64,000 nt of DNA from Amaurobius ferox (taxonomy: Eukaryota; Arthropoda; Arachnida; Araneae; Amaurobiidae): the NCBI GenBank assembly GCA_951213105.1, contig OX578146.1:50127275-50191274 (forward strand). Reading direction: 5' to 3'. This document shows, in pieces, positions 45,866-57,667 of this stretch. Numbering within the stretch: the stretch's first letter is position 1; every line of letters starts with the position of its first letter. Below the pieces are notes generated by a model. That model did not search any database and was not told the DNA's origin. It was given only the letters and a program-made list of their open reading frames with translations. The position numbers and the translations under genes were made by a program.

Positions 45866-46695
45866 AATAGACTAGCAGCATGTCCGTTCTTCATACTGAC
45901 CATATAATACAAGAAACCTAAAATTCAGAATTTGATGTGAAGTTTTAATATTTAGAGTCTCAATTTTTGAAATTTTATAATAATTCTAATGAAATGAAAA
46001 TAGGTGATCTCTACCGTGCTGAGATAATAAACAGACAGATAGATGTACAACATACAATTTTATGTATACTGTTAATAGCAGATATACCCGACATTGCCCA
46101 TGATTTAATATATGTGCAAATTCCTGCAGTATTCTAAATGACATTCTTACTCAAAACATTCTATTAAAATATTTCATTTAATTCTCCTTTCTGTGTTTTC
46201 TATACAAAATTGTCTTCAAGCAGATCTGAATAAAACATTCTCGTTTGAAAACAAATTATAAAATATATATGAAATTGGATCAATATAAACTAAAATAAAA
46301 GCGCTAAAATTGTATAAAAATGGTTATAAAATTTTGTTTTATATTGATTTCTTTATTATTTAAATCTTAAAAAATTTAATAATCGTCTGCCTAATAAACA
46401 CATTTGATTTAATTGCGTTGCTAAGCATCATGATATAATTTTCTTAATAAATTTGTGGAAAATATATCATCTGCATAATTCTATTTTTATGGAAGGTTTA
46501 ATTGTGGGATTTTTATTCATATCTCGACAATCCCTGGTCCTAGAAACTCGAAACATGGACTAAATTTTAAGTAGGGCTATTTCAAAGCTACCCACAGAAT
46601 GTTCATGAAATTCGATGCAGCAGTTCTACCGTGATGATGAGATAGATAAACACACAGACAGATACATGTATTTTCAATTTTATTTATATAGATAA
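45866..46695 (+). mobile_element. Possible non-LTR retroelement debris
   Basis: GACTAGCAGCATGTCCGTTC at 45871 and two tails of the form CTACCGTG(C/A)TGA...GAGAT...AAACA(C)ACAGACAGAT (46012-46045 and 46626-46662), the second ending TTTTATTTATATAGATA, look like start and end phrases of degraded insect-type non-LTR elements. No reverse transcriptase frame is visible. Confidence 0.3.
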
Positions 46696-46699
46696 AAAA

Positions 46700-47960
46700 A
46701 TGTCATTCTCTTTTTAAGATATTGTCAATAGTAAGAAATCGTAGCAATAAAAATGCTACACTAAAGTTATGAAAGTAAAATAATGTAAAATGGAATATTT
46801 CACACATCAAATAACATATTTTAACTGTTTGATAAGTAAGTAATTGCATATAAAAGATATAGTATCTTAATATATTGCACGTATATTTTTTATTATTTGT
46901 TATGGCATGCTGAAATTTTAGAAGAATAGGTTAGGAAGTCATTTGTGTTTAGGTTGGGCACATTTTATTTTTTATGTAGCGAGTTATTATGTTATTGAAA
47001 ATTGTTAAAATAACTTGGAAAAAAGCAAAGTAACTAACTTACAATTTCAAGTTACCATTGTATATTTCATTATATTATAGTTAATGTTATTTTAATAATA
47101 CAAAGCTAATTTAATCTTTCTTACATTTTCACTTCAATGGAATTGTAAATGAAATATTAATACCAAAAAGTTTTATTATACAGCTTTATTAAATTTTCAA
47201 AGCCCCTGAGGTATTTCAAACTCTATAATTAAGCAAAATTGTTTACAATTTGTTAATGTCTAGTAGTAAAAAAGGGAATATAAGATGTGCTATATTAGAA
47301 AACCTGAACTTCTACAATTTATAGTGCATAGGTTAATGAATGACATTCAACTAGTATTTTATCTTAATTCTAAATCATTTTACAATTTATAACAACAAAA
47401 AATGAATAAAATAAAATGAAATAAAAATAAATAAACACGTAAGCATATTAAAAGTTAAATTCTGAGTTTCTTTTTAATGATTATCTTATGATATTTAAAG
47501 ATATAGTATTCAGTAATCATTTTAGTTTCTGCATACTTTATCTGTAAGCACGCATACTTTAGCTGAATGTACTGAAGAATTATTCAAATAAAATGCCTGA
47601 TTAAGCAATAAATATACAGGGTTCTTTTTCAAACTTTTATTAAAACACTAACTGAATGGAATCCTTTCATCTTTGCTCCTACAGTGAATGAGTCATTATA
47701 AATATTTTATTTTAAGGAAATGTACAGCAATATTAATATTTTAAATCACCCATTTTAATGAACATTATCGAACATACTTCCAAATTTCATGAATATTATT
47801 TGATTTACTGATAAATTATGATTCCTTTACATCGAACAGAGAATTAAAAGGGAAACAAATAGCAAAAGCTTCGATCGCGATCTGGAAGACCTACTCGCAG
47901 TGGGCCTACAAGCCAAGACGTCAAAAATTAGTGCTCCGGCCTCTGCTTTCGGAGGTGACG
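46700..47960. other. No gene seen
   Basis: Unique, very AT-rich, no open frame of interest on either strand. Confidence 0.5.
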
Positions 47961-47962
47961 AA

Positions 47963-48075
47963 TGGACCTGCACGACAATAGTACCCCTGGTTGCTGAGAT
48001 CAAACCTGAAAAGGAAACTAATGTTTATATCCGACTTGAACATCTTTTAGAGGTTTAAAACTTTAGTGTCCTTTT
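47963..48075 (+). repeat. Copy of the 44011-44125 sequence
   Basis: GACCTGCACGACAATAGTACCCC and CGACTTGAACATCTTTTAGAGG match the stretch at 44011-44125 with few differences. Because a tRNA-Val-like sequence also follows here, this locus shares history with the duplicated segment. Confidence 0.6.
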
Positions 48076-48246
48076 CTGTGGAAGCAGTGTTCGTCCAAAG
48101 ACTACGACAGAGCCATTATTCAGGGCACACTCGTCCTAGGAGATGTAAATAAACAAGATGCGGATGCTAGAGAAGGAAAAGTGCGGGAAAATATCCCCAT
48201 GTTTTATGATTTTATGTATTATGCCTACCTTTAGAATTTTTTGTGC

Positions 48247-48318
48247 GTACCTATGGTGTAGTGGTTATCACATCTGCATAACACGCAGAAGGTCCCAGGT
48301 TCTTAACTTGGTGGATAC
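48247..48318 (+). pseudogene. tRNA-Val pseudogene
   Basis: 72 nt aligned end to end with the two tRNA-Val(AAC) genes. The anticodon AAC is kept, but the loop reads ATAACAC, the T loop and B box are broken (GGTTCTTAACTT instead of GGTTCGAGACC), and acceptor pairs are lost. Unlikely to be transcribed or folded. Confidence 0.85.
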
Positions 48319-48329
48319 AATTGGTTGCT

Positions 48330-49788
48330 TTTTCTCTCTTGGAAAATTTTACTGTTTTCACAATACACGAAATTAAAAGATGGCGATTTAAATATAATAT
48401 TTTATTTTTGAAACATAAATTTAAACCGTATATTTTATTAAATTATTAAGAATTATACATACACAGAGAAAATTTTAAGTGCAATGGAATATATTTTATA
48501 ACTGCAATAAAATTGAATAAGAAATTAGTGATACAGCTAATTAATATTTTTATTTCTTTGCAAACTAATCCCCATCCCGTGATCAATGAGTGACATTGAT
48601 GGACTGCAAAGCTAAAGTGATTGGCGAAAATGTCCAGCATAGTTAAACTATGTAACTTTTCTTAAAACATTAATTTGTAAATTCATCAATATTGCAATTT
48701 TAATATTTAAATAATCAAAATATTTTTTTTTAAATATTAAATTCTCATTATCTTAAAACTTTAATTACTTCCCCCAACATACATAGTGTTTCTTTCAGAA
48801 CTTTATGGCTGGGAGGGGGGGGGAGGGTAATGAAACTTGAGGGGGGGGCAGTTCTCTATATGTCCTATGTAAATATATCTAAATACTGTCATATAAATAG
48901 CAACTAGGTTAACATTAAGTGTCTCCGAAGGAACGAGCCTCCAGGAGGGGGGGGGGGGGGAGACGAATCTGGATACATCCCTGAAAGAAATACTGGATGT
49001 ACATAGCATAGGGACAGTATTCTGATCGAAAATTCGAATTTCAAATGTTGCCTCGGGCCCTTCTACTCGAGTGGTGTCCACAGTAGCGTCCGTAAGGTAT
49101 TATGATGCCCCAAGCGAACTTTCATGAAAGCCCCCATCTGAACAATGAATGCAATAAAACGTCCAAAATCCGAAAATCGGTAATCTGAAATATCAATTAT
49201 CCGAGAAATTATTTATATTGTTTTTACTTCAAAAATAAATACGAATTCATTGCGCAAGTATTTTCACTTTAGGTTCTGGCATATAATTTTGCCCCCCACC
49301 CCAGGTCAATGTTAGGGATAACATGTTAGGGACCTTTGTTATAAAAATCCTATAATACAAAAATACTCCCAGGCCCCAAACTGCTTTGTTCCAATGGATA
49401 ATCTGGCCGGTTACATAATCATAGTTTTTCTTATCTAAAGGTCCATTAATATAGCTCGAAATACTGATTATGCAAATGCTTTTAGGCCGATGTCCTTTAA
49501 GCTCTCCTGAAATCACAAAATAGTGAAACTTGGATAGACCAAGATAAATATAAAATGTTACAGAGCTTACATTAAAATTACCAAATCACATAGAAAGAGC
49601 ACTGTAAAGGTGATAACATTGAGTTAGAAAGAAGGAGATAAAACTCCTATGGATGAAACGCTTGAAATGCCATAATGCTTTGAGAATTACATCTAGGCGT
49701 CGCTAGTGTTAGTAAATTTGCTGCTATTGTTAGTTGGCACAACAGAAAAACGCAGTATTTAGTATATGTATTTTTTATTATTTTTAAA
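48330..49788. other. No gene seen; G-run patch at 48800-48965
   Basis: AT-rich except for a patch with long G runs (48815-48836, 48840-48848, 48948-48961) next to CTGGATACATCCCTG, the inverse of the CAAGGACGTATCCAG repeat start seen at 43.7-45.0 kb. Probably another copy of that repeat. Confidence 0.45.
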
Positions 49789-49792
49789 TTAA

Positions 49793-50502
49793 GGGTGAGC
49801 GTCAGTAAATCTTCTGTCCTATCCGCGCTTTGTTAACTTTCGCAGAACACATTTTTCGTCGAAATTCTGCTCAAACAGTTGCGAAATATTTTCTGGAAAA
49901 TAAAATGCAATGCTTAGATTGTATTAAAACTAAATTTAATACTCAATAGGATATAGAATATATTTTTTATTTTAATTCACAATATTTTTAGTGCTGCCAT
50001 CTGTTGTCGTAATTTAATTCATACCTATTATTTTTATTTTTTAGTGAACATTTTTAAATGTCTATTTCTTCTAATACGCTATTAAATACAGCAACAGATC
50101 TTATATAATAATTCCAAAATCAAGGACAGGTAATTGAACTTGGACTTGAAGACAAAGGAACTTTAAAACAAAGCTGCGGTCCTCAGTGATGTATATTTAG
50201 ATCCCCTTATCAAATTTATAGAATGAGAAATTGCCTTTTACCATTTACTTTAATTCTATTATTGTGGCATTATTATATATGATCTGTTGTTGTATATAAT
50301 ACTGTATTAGAAGGAATATATATTTAAAAATGTTCATTAAAAAATAAAAATAGTCGGTATGAATTAAATTACGACAATAGATGGCAGCACCAAAAACATT
50401 TTGGATTAAAACAAAAAATATTTTCTATATCTTATTGAGTATTAAATTTAGTTTTAATACAATCTAAGCATTGCATTTTATTTTTCAGAAAATATTTCGC
50501 AA
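49793..50502 (-). mobile_element. Foldback element copy E, right end lost
   Basis: Follows TTAA (49789-49792) with GGGTGAGCGTCAGTAAAT. Both arms and a loop are present; the loop has the copy D orientation. It ends at TATTTCGCAAC near 50502, about 75 bp short of the expected end, where family A sequence begins. Confidence 0.7.
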
Positions 50503-50510
50503 CCGTATTA

Positions 50511-51019
50511 TAAACGGTTCTCGAGATATTGCACATTTTTCAAAAAAAAGTATCAAAAAGTCATATAAAATAAAAAAAAATTTCCTGTTGAGAAACATGT
50601 TCACTTTTCATATGTAATACCATGCGATAAATTTGGTGGCATCATTCTCGTAGATCTAGCTCGTTCCACTCATGAAAAAAGATACTTTGAGTAATACTTT
50701 TGAATTTGAACACCAATAGTCATTTATCTGCTGTAAGAATAACTTATTTTTTCGCCCATAACGCTTGGCAAGATTTTGGCGACGAATTTGGCGGAATGTC
50801 CCCAACTTGGGGAGCCAAATGGATAAAAATGACGCTAAATCAATGACGACTCATTGATGATGACGACATGGAAAATGACGACTCATTGACGAAAATTCAG
50901 TATCTTGGAAAGAACATAAATAACTACTATAAAAAGAATCTATTTTTTTTTTACTGTAAAAGTAGTAAATTCATTGCATTATATAAGGAAAGTCATGTGC
51001 TGCCCACATCAGATTTTTT
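50511..51019 (+). mobile_element. Family A element, 5'-truncated copy
   Basis: Begins in the body (AACGGTTCTCGAGATATTGC) right after the truncated foldback copy and runs to the normal 3' end (GTGCTGCCCACATCAGATTTT). The 5' palindrome and microsatellite are missing. Confidence 0.65.
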
Positions 51020-51236
51020 ACTAAAATTATTAGAAATCATTCCCAAAAGAACATAATTAAACAAAATATTAGATATATTTTATTTAGAGTATAAAAGCAT
51101 TAAAATAAAAGCATACAATACTATAAAATGCGATACAAATGTTTGACAAATTGCAATTTTAAATTTTCAGATATCAGCCGCATGAAACTTTGTCAGTGGG
51201 CGCCGGTTACCGACCCCTAATAGAGTATTGTCTAAT

Positions 51237-51262
51237 GTAGTGTTTTTCAAACTATTTACCAA
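51237..51262 (+). mobile_element. Solo hAT-type end
   Basis: TAGTGTTTTTCAAACTATTT matches the inverse of the right end of the small hAT element at 54379-54582. No partner end was found. Confidence 0.4.
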
Positions 51263-51288
51263 GTTCTCTATTCCAACTTTTTATATTG

Positions 51289-52009
51289 TTACAAACGTAT
51301 CACCTGGAATTTTGGGTGTGTAAACAGGATACAAGAATGAGTCCAAATTTCTGATAACTAAACACGTTGATTCACAAGCACAAAGTAAACAGAAACAATA
51401 TACAATCAAAGAACACTTAAATGTTCCACTAATTTCACAAAATAAGTGAGATTATTCTCAAGATACTGACTAAAATAATTTCACAAAACAGCAGCAACTA
51501 TTTTTAAAACATTGACAAAAGTCACAGTTCACTGTAGCTCGTATTTTGTCAACTCAACTCCCTCTGAGTGATGACTCTTTTTTATAGACTCTCTCTATAT
51601 ATTAACTTCTAGAATTATTTAATATCTCATAGACTATTAATTATTCCGTGGACTTTCTCGAATATTCCACATTGGCGTTAAACTGCCAAATCTGGTAACT
51701 CTCCTCCAAAGTTCCGAAAGTGGCAACTATAGAACGACGTCTTGGGAAAGAATGCTCGTACCGCTGTCTTCCGGAGAAAACACTCCGATGGAGCCGTTTG
51801 GTCTACGCAAGGGACGAAAGACAAGACGGGAAACGTCAGTGAGGGAATATTACACGTTCGCAACAATATTCCCTATAAGGGGCGCTGCAATCCCCTTTAT
51901 TCGATCGGGCATAGTCGCTTTACTATATATAAGAACTGACATGTATACTCATTGATCTTTCCTTACAAATTGGGTTACTTAAGGACTTCATAGGAACCCT
52001 TTACAAGAA
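51289..52009 (+). mobile_element. Possible solo LTR
   Basis: Begins TGTTACAAACG and ends CCCTTTACA, with a TATA-like ACTATATATAAG at about 51920. Its last 130 bp resemble 34240-34370. There is no matching short target-site duplication, no primer-binding site and no coding remnant, so this remains a guess. Confidence 0.3.
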
Positions 52010-53075
52010 AACAAAAATTAATTTTTTAGTGATAAGATGGCTCCAAAATCTCAAATTTTGCATGGTTTTCCTAGATCGCAATGCAAACACGACGTGATTT
52101 TTTCTGAAACGTGTTTCTCCTTTGCCAATATGGTCACTTCTGGCCCTTATCTAAAATTATACCGCTCATTTAATCTCTCGCAACCATTTTACCTCTACTG
52201 CAATTGGAGCAAACGCAAATCGTCTGCAAAAGTAATTTTAGAATCTTGGAATTATACATTTATATATTTAAACCGACTGAATTACGAGGGGAATTTCAAC
52301 ATAACACGAATTCCGAGATAAATGTTTTAGAACGAAACTGTTCTTTCAAATGCTTTTATATTTACATTGCAAATTGCATTCAAACACCGTAGAAGAAATT
52401 CGTGTCATTCGTCTTCTTCCCGGAGCAGTTAACTTAACGCACATTCACATAAGAGATACGGTATTTTTTTTTCTTTTAGAACATTATTTGCTAAATTATT
52501 TTGGTAAAATAGATTGAAATTGCTAGAAGTACTTACTTCCGTCTGAAAGTTTTAGACAAAAAATAATTATTATTTCATATATTATCTGTATATCTATACA
52601 GTGCGGCGTATGTATGCATGTATATAGCCACTATTGCAAAGCCCCTACTTAGTCTAGATATTCGCGATTTTTTTTTTTTTTTTTAAACGTAGCTATCAAA
52701 CCAGAGATGGTCCCAAAACTTTCGAAAATTCGAAAAATGTGACAAATTTTTAAATATTTGTAAAAAAAACCCAAAATGAGGATCAAAAGAGGGACAGGAA
52801 AAAGTTATCTCCTATTTAAAAAAAAAATTAAATAAAAACTCGCTTTTTGGTTTGAACGAGCAGAAAATACCAAAAATTTGTTAGTTATAAAAAATGGTTT
52901 CTATATTTAATGTCTACTAGCGGGCAAAGTGTAATATGTAAATGGAAATTCTCGAAGTTTGATGGATCTACATGCTTTGAGCATTTGGGAATTCGAATCA
53001 ACCATTTCTTCAAAAATGTCTGTGAGTACGACATCTCTCGAATAAATTGATACAATCGATTAAAATTTGGTGTGA
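52010..53075. other. No gene recognised
   Basis: A frame of 94 codons (52037-52321, starting MAPKSQILHGFPRSQCKHD) resembles nothing I know. It shows no further support such as splice context or a homologous copy. The rest is AT-rich. Confidence 0.45.
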
Positions 53076-53079
53076 TTAT

Positions 53080-54043
53080 TACTTTCCTTACATACATAAA
53101 TGTATAAAGAAAGTATTGTGACGGGGTCGAAAATTCGAATTCGAGTTTTCGACGGGAGAGCACGTTTCAAGCATCCTCCCGAATCAAGCATTTTTGAGGT
53201 TCCCGAATCAAGCATTCGTGTGTGTGTGTGTGTGTGTGTGTGTGAAAATATGTATGTGTGTATGTGTGTCAGTGAGTCTGTAGAGACGATATCTTACGAA
53301 CGAATAGAGCGATTCGAATGAAATTTGGTACAAAAATCACAATCCGTGAATACTGGAAGTCTATTGTTTGTAAACGTAATCGAATGTTCAGAATCCCCCT
53401 AAATTTTCGAGTGAAACTTAGAAAAAATCATCAAAAAATCAAACCTTTAATAAAATTACGCAAATAGACATTTCTTATGTAATTTTTCCTTAGAAAACGA
53501 TTGACATAAACTTTAGAACGCTAGCATGGACCGTTTTCGAGATATTGCACATTTAAAAAAAAAATTATAAAAAATCCCATAAATTAAAAAAAATATATAT
53601 TAACTTTTGAGAAACATGTTCACTTTTCATATGTAGTATCATGCGATAAATTTGGTTATATCATTCTCGTGGATCTAGCTCGTTCCATTCATGAGAAAAG
53701 ATAATTTGAGTAATACTTTTGTATTTGAATGCCAATAGTTATTTATCTGCTATAAGAATAACTTATTTCTCCGTCCATAACACTTGGCAAGATTGTGGCG
53801 CCGAATCTGGCGGAATGTTGCCAACTTGGCGACTTTTTAAAATGTTGCCATATTAACGAAAATTTCGCTAAATGGATAAAAATGACACTAAATCAATGCA
53901 AATCACGACTAATTGACGAAAATTCAATATCTTAGAAATAATATAAATATCTACTATAAAAAAACCCATTTTTTTATTGTAAAAGAAGTAAATTCATTGC
54001 ATTATATAAGGAAAGTCATGTGTTGCCCACATCAGATTTTTTT
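53080..54043 (+). mobile_element. Family A element, copy 8
   Basis: Full length, from the palindrome TACTTTCCTTACATACATAA to GTGTTGCCCACATCAGATTT. Microsatellite at 53218-53270. The 3' hairpin loop reads TTGCC instead of CTGCC. Confidence 0.65.
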
Positions 54044-54378
54044 AAACTGTGAACGTCAGAGACCTATCGAGTTTCAACGTGAATGGACCAGGGGAAGGCC
54101 CTCAGTTTTTCGAACATTTTATTTCAAAAATTGATAAACCGTTTGCAAAATAGATATTTAATATAGAATTTTTTTTTTATAAATAAAAGCAAGTGCTATG
54201 ATGTTTAAGATGTTAACAAGCGCCGTTCTCCAGATATTTTATGTCTTTTTTTTCTATCTAAAATGCAAAATTTCACAAAATAAAATAAAATAAATTCACT
54301 ATCAACAAATGAGTGAATGTTTTGCAAATACTTTTAACTTGAAATGAATGGATACAATTATTAAAACATTATCTAGAG

Positions 54379-54582
54379 CAGCGTTTTTTAAAGTGTGTTT
54401 CGCGGAGTTCCTGTGCTCCGCAACCTGCGAAGAAAAAACAAACAAACAAAAAGAAAACAGAAAAAAACGCGTAGAATTTTCAACAATGCATAATTTGGAC
54501 CACAACAGACATTCATTTTCGGGTTATGCCATCACATTGAATTTCAAAAGGGTTCCGTGACCAAAAAGTTTGAAAAACACTA
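54379..54582. mobile_element. 204-bp hAT-type miniature element with 8-bp target-site duplication
   Basis: The left end CAGCGTTTTTTAAAG and the inverse of the right end, TAGTGTTTTTCAAAC, are flanked by ATCTAGAG (54371-54378) and ATCTAGAA (54583-54590), an 8-bp duplication with one mismatch, as hAT elements make. It carries no transposase. Confidence 0.75.
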
Positions 54583-54759
54583 ATCTAGAATCATTCTCGA
54601 TATATTAGAAAATTTACTTTTTTCCACATGGAGTGCTAGATTTGTCAAATAAATTGAGCAAAATATGTACGATGTGCCTAAATTGACAATTGTCAATATT
54701 GATAGCTTCTTCAATACATAATAGAGTTCAAATATTAAAATATATTAATAATTAATTCA

Positions 54760-55560
54760 TTAATTTGGCGTCATTTTTACAATTGTGAAGACATTTTCGT
54801 CAATCTGGGGAGAAATATATTGTCAATTTGGCAATGTTTCGCTAGATTACTCGTCAAGTTCGCTAAATGTATTGCCAAGTGTCACTGACAAACGAAGAGA
54901 AAAGTATTTCTTATATATACCAGAAGGTATGCTCTTTGTGTAAAGGAAGCAATACTGACTGGCGGAGAAAAGGATTATCCTTATATTGATTAGATTTTTA
55001 TATTCTTCATAAGATACTGAATTTTCATCAATTAGTCGTCATTTTTATCAATTTGGCGGCAATTTCAACAATTTGGCGACATTTCTGTCAATTTTGGAAA
55101 ATTAAAAAAACTCGCCAAGTTGGCGACATTCTGCCAAGTTCGTTACTAAATTTTCGCCAAGCGCTACGGACGGAGAAATAGGTTATTCTTGTAGTAGACA
55201 CTTATATTCTTTCCAAGATAAGGAAATTTCATCTATTTGTCGTTATTTTCACTGATTTGGCAACATTTTCGTAAATTTGGAACATTATAAAAAAATTCCC
55301 TAAGTTGGCGTTATTTCGCTAAATTAGTTACCAAAATTTCGCCATGCGTTACGGGCGGGGTGTTCTGATAGTACATAAATGACTGACTATTGACGAATTG
55401 TTATGCGTCAATATACAAAACTATTATCCGAAGTATCTTCTCTTTTGAATGGAACGAACTACACCGATGAGAATATAACAAATTACAGTTAACAAATTAC
55501 ATACGAGAAATATATTACATATAATGAGTACAATGTTACATATGAGAAGTGATATTTCAC
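54760..55560 (-). repeat. Degenerate tandem TTGGCGA-type modules
   Basis: Three successive stretches (about 54760-54880, 54990-55200, 55200-55350) repeat the family A 3' module, each with several ATTTGGCGACATTT-type words, GTCGTCATTTT-type words and, in the last two, GCCAAGCG(C/T)TACGG. A family A-like tail follows to 55450. The modules look like tandem expansions of one part of family A. Confidence 0.5.
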
Positions 55561-55934
55561 AATAGTTAATACTTTTTAACACTTTTCAACGGAATGTAAA
55601 GTGTGAATGACCCTGTTCATTCTGTCTGTCTGTCCGTTCCCCCGATAACTGCCGTAAAAATTACTTTATCAAAATGAAATTTTAGTATGATGTTGAGACG
55701 GTCTGTGGGACATATGAGAATAAAAATGGATAATATCACCCAATTCGTTTCGAATTTAACCCGGGTTGAAGAAATGAAATGCATTGAACCCTATAGGACA
55801 TAATGTTTCAAACATTTTTAAGCGGAATTAAACTTGAACAAATTGCTTCGAAAATTTTAAGAAATATTTAAATTATCACCTAAAATGCGTAAAAAATTTT
55901 TTAGAAAAATATGTTAGGTAGTTTTTTAAATAGA

Positions 55935-56053
55935 GCCAACGACTCTACCGTGCTTAAAACACCGGTTCCCGTTAGATCACCGAAGTTAAGCAGCATCGGG
56001 CGCGGATAGTACTTGGGTGGGTGACCACCTGGGAACGCCGTATGCTGTTGGCT
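55935..56053 (+). rRNA. 5S rRNA-like sequence (SINE head, not a free 5S gene)
   Basis: 119 nt matching an entire arthropod 5S rRNA: GCCAACGAC start, GATCACCGAAGTTAAGCAGC (A box), GGTGGGTGACCACCTGGGAA (C-box region) and a TGCTGTTGGCT end that pairs with the start. The internal promoter looks intact. I see no T-run terminator directly after it, and the element's poly(A) and target-site duplication lie 250 bp further on, so it belongs to the SINE. Confidence 0.85.
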
Positions 56054-56062
56054 CATTTAAGT

Positions 56063-56145
56063 CGACGTGGTGGCCGAACGGTCAAGGCGAGCGTTTCCAG
56101 CGATCGGTCTGCCGCCACGTTGTGGGTTTGAGTCCCACGTAAGAC
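56063..56145 (+). ncRNA. tRNA-like unit of the composite SINE (Ser/Leu-type)
   Basis: GTGGCCGAACGGTCAAGGCG is a D arm of the serine/leucine class, and GTGGGTTTGAGTCCCAC is a T arm with B box. The anticodon arm does not form a regular stem, and the variable region is odd, so it is not a tRNA gene. Confidence 0.65.
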
Positions 56146-56908
56146 ATGGATGTTGTGTGTTGTGGGCGCAGTGTGTTCCGCCCCCTCTGGTGCGCCTGGG
56201 GCAACGTCCTAGGACGGCAAAATGGTTCATGATTTCGGCCGTACATAGGGCAAACGACGTAAGTCGACGTAGAGTCTAGTGCTAGAGTAGTGAAAAAAAA
56301 AAGTATTTTAAATAAAAATTGAAATAATAATTACACCCATATTATATGAAGAGATCACGCGACTCATTTCAAAATAAAATATAGCATCCATTTTTTTTTC
56401 CTGTGTGAGAATCGTGATGTTTGAAGCTCTGTTTAGTTTATATTTAGTGTTACATCCGTCATAAAACCGCTTTATTTTTGTATATTATCTGTGTATCTAA
56501 ATTCTGTGCCAACGCAATTACAATATTTTTTATTTTAAATGATCATTAAACTTTGATTATTCCTACAACGAAGTTCAATTTCTATAGAATGCAGAATATA
56601 AACAGATCAAGCGATTGCAAGATGAGTTGTATAGGAATTTCTGAATTTTTTTTCATGCAAAATTATTTAGTTCTGGAGTCTGAAATATAAGTGATGTATA
56701 TAATTTATTTTACATAGAGAATCAGACGAATTATAGCATTCCTTTTTTTTATGAAGTTTCCAAGTTTAATAAATTATTGTAGTACTGTGATAATTTAAAA
56801 AATATCAGTGCTGAATGTGTCGCATTTTAGAGTTGTTTAAATAAAATTGTATTTCAGTTGGAAAGTGTTTCATAATAGATGTTTTATGCATGATTGATCT
56901 TTCCTGTT

Positions 56909-57352
56909 TTAATTTTATATGACTTTTTGATACATGTATTTGAAACATCTGCAATATCTCTAGAACGGTTCATGCTAGCGTTTTGAAATTTGTGTCAATT
57001 GTTTTCTAATGAGGAATTACATAAGAAATGCTTATTTAAGTAACTTTAATGAAGATTTTGATTTTTTGATGATTTTTTCAAACTTTCATTTGAAGCATTT
57101 AAAAGCTTCCAGTATTTACTGATTATAATTTTGAATCAAATTTTGTTTGAATTGCTCCATTCGCTCGTGAGATATCGTCACCTGACACTCACGGACGGAC
57201 ACACACACACACACAGAGACATCACATCAAAAGCATTCGATTCGTGTTCAGGGATGCTTGAAACGTTCAATCCCGTCGAAGACTCGAATTTGCTTTTTTG
57301 ATCCCGTCACAATACTCTCCTTATACATTATAGTATGTATATAAGGAAAGTA
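56909..57352 (-). mobile_element. Family A element, 3'-truncated, minus strand
   Basis: Carries the 5' palindrome (ending 57352), the conserved first block, a short (CA)n tract (57192-57211) and half the body. The TTGGCGA region and 3' hairpin are absent because it begins exactly at the end of the family B copy. Confidence 0.6.
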
Positions 57353-57354
57353 AA

Positions 57355-57665
57355 AACGCTCTGCTTTTTTTCCACAAAATTAAAATTCGTACGTGAGGCA
57401 CTTATATTCTCGCACTAAAAAACTTAATTCTAGATTTTGTATCTTATACCCGCTTTGCCGCAAATTTTATTATAGCTTTAATTAATGTTTTCTTAATCGC
57501 AAATAATTGAAAGTATTTTGAATGCTTAAAATATTAATTATACATTTTAAATGTTCGCTCTTAGTTATATTTTTACTTGAATAAAATCCTGTTTAATTAT
57601 AAGTTTAAAATTTTTAATTTAACTAATCTCTCTCTGAGTTTGTTAGAAGAAAATGCTATAATTTA
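57355..57665. other. No gene seen
   Basis: Unique AT-rich sequence between two elements. Confidence 0.5.
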
Positions 57666-57667
57666 TT

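Larger units (their letters stand above)
55933..56302 (+). mobile_element. Composite SINE: 5S rRNA head, tRNA-like middle, unique tail, poly(A)
   Basis: About 370 bp in the order 5S rRNA-like (55935-56053), nine-base linker, class-II tRNA-like unit (56063-56145), GC-rich tail, and (A)10. It is flanked by GTTTTTTAAATA (55921-55932) and GTATTTTAAATA (56303-56314), a target-site duplication with one mismatch that abuts both ends exactly. It is inserted in family B sequence, so an empty-site paralogue exists. 5S-headed SINEs are known (SINE3 class); a head with both a 5S and a tRNA unit is unusual to me. Mobilisation by a LINE is inferred. Confidence 0.75.
55578..56908 (+). mobile_element. Family B element interrupted by a composite SINE
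   Basis: The 5' end AACACTTTTCAACGGAATG...AAAGTGT and the 3' end (GTTGGAAAGTGTTTC, ATGCATGATTGATC, TTTCCTGTT) are both present. The body is split at 55933-56302 by the 5S-tRNA SINE. A family A fragment follows directly at 56909. Confidence 0.65.

Noticed and set aside
52037..52321. 94-codon open frame as a gene
   Set aside because: No recognisable domain, no codon or splice support; length is not remarkable for chance.
55935..56053. Free-standing functional 5S rRNA gene
   Set aside because: No terminator directly after it, fused to a tRNA-like unit, and the whole is bounded by a target-site duplication and poly(A).
56067..56279. 70-codon open frame
   Set aside because: Lies wholly inside the tRNA-like and tail parts of the composite SINE.
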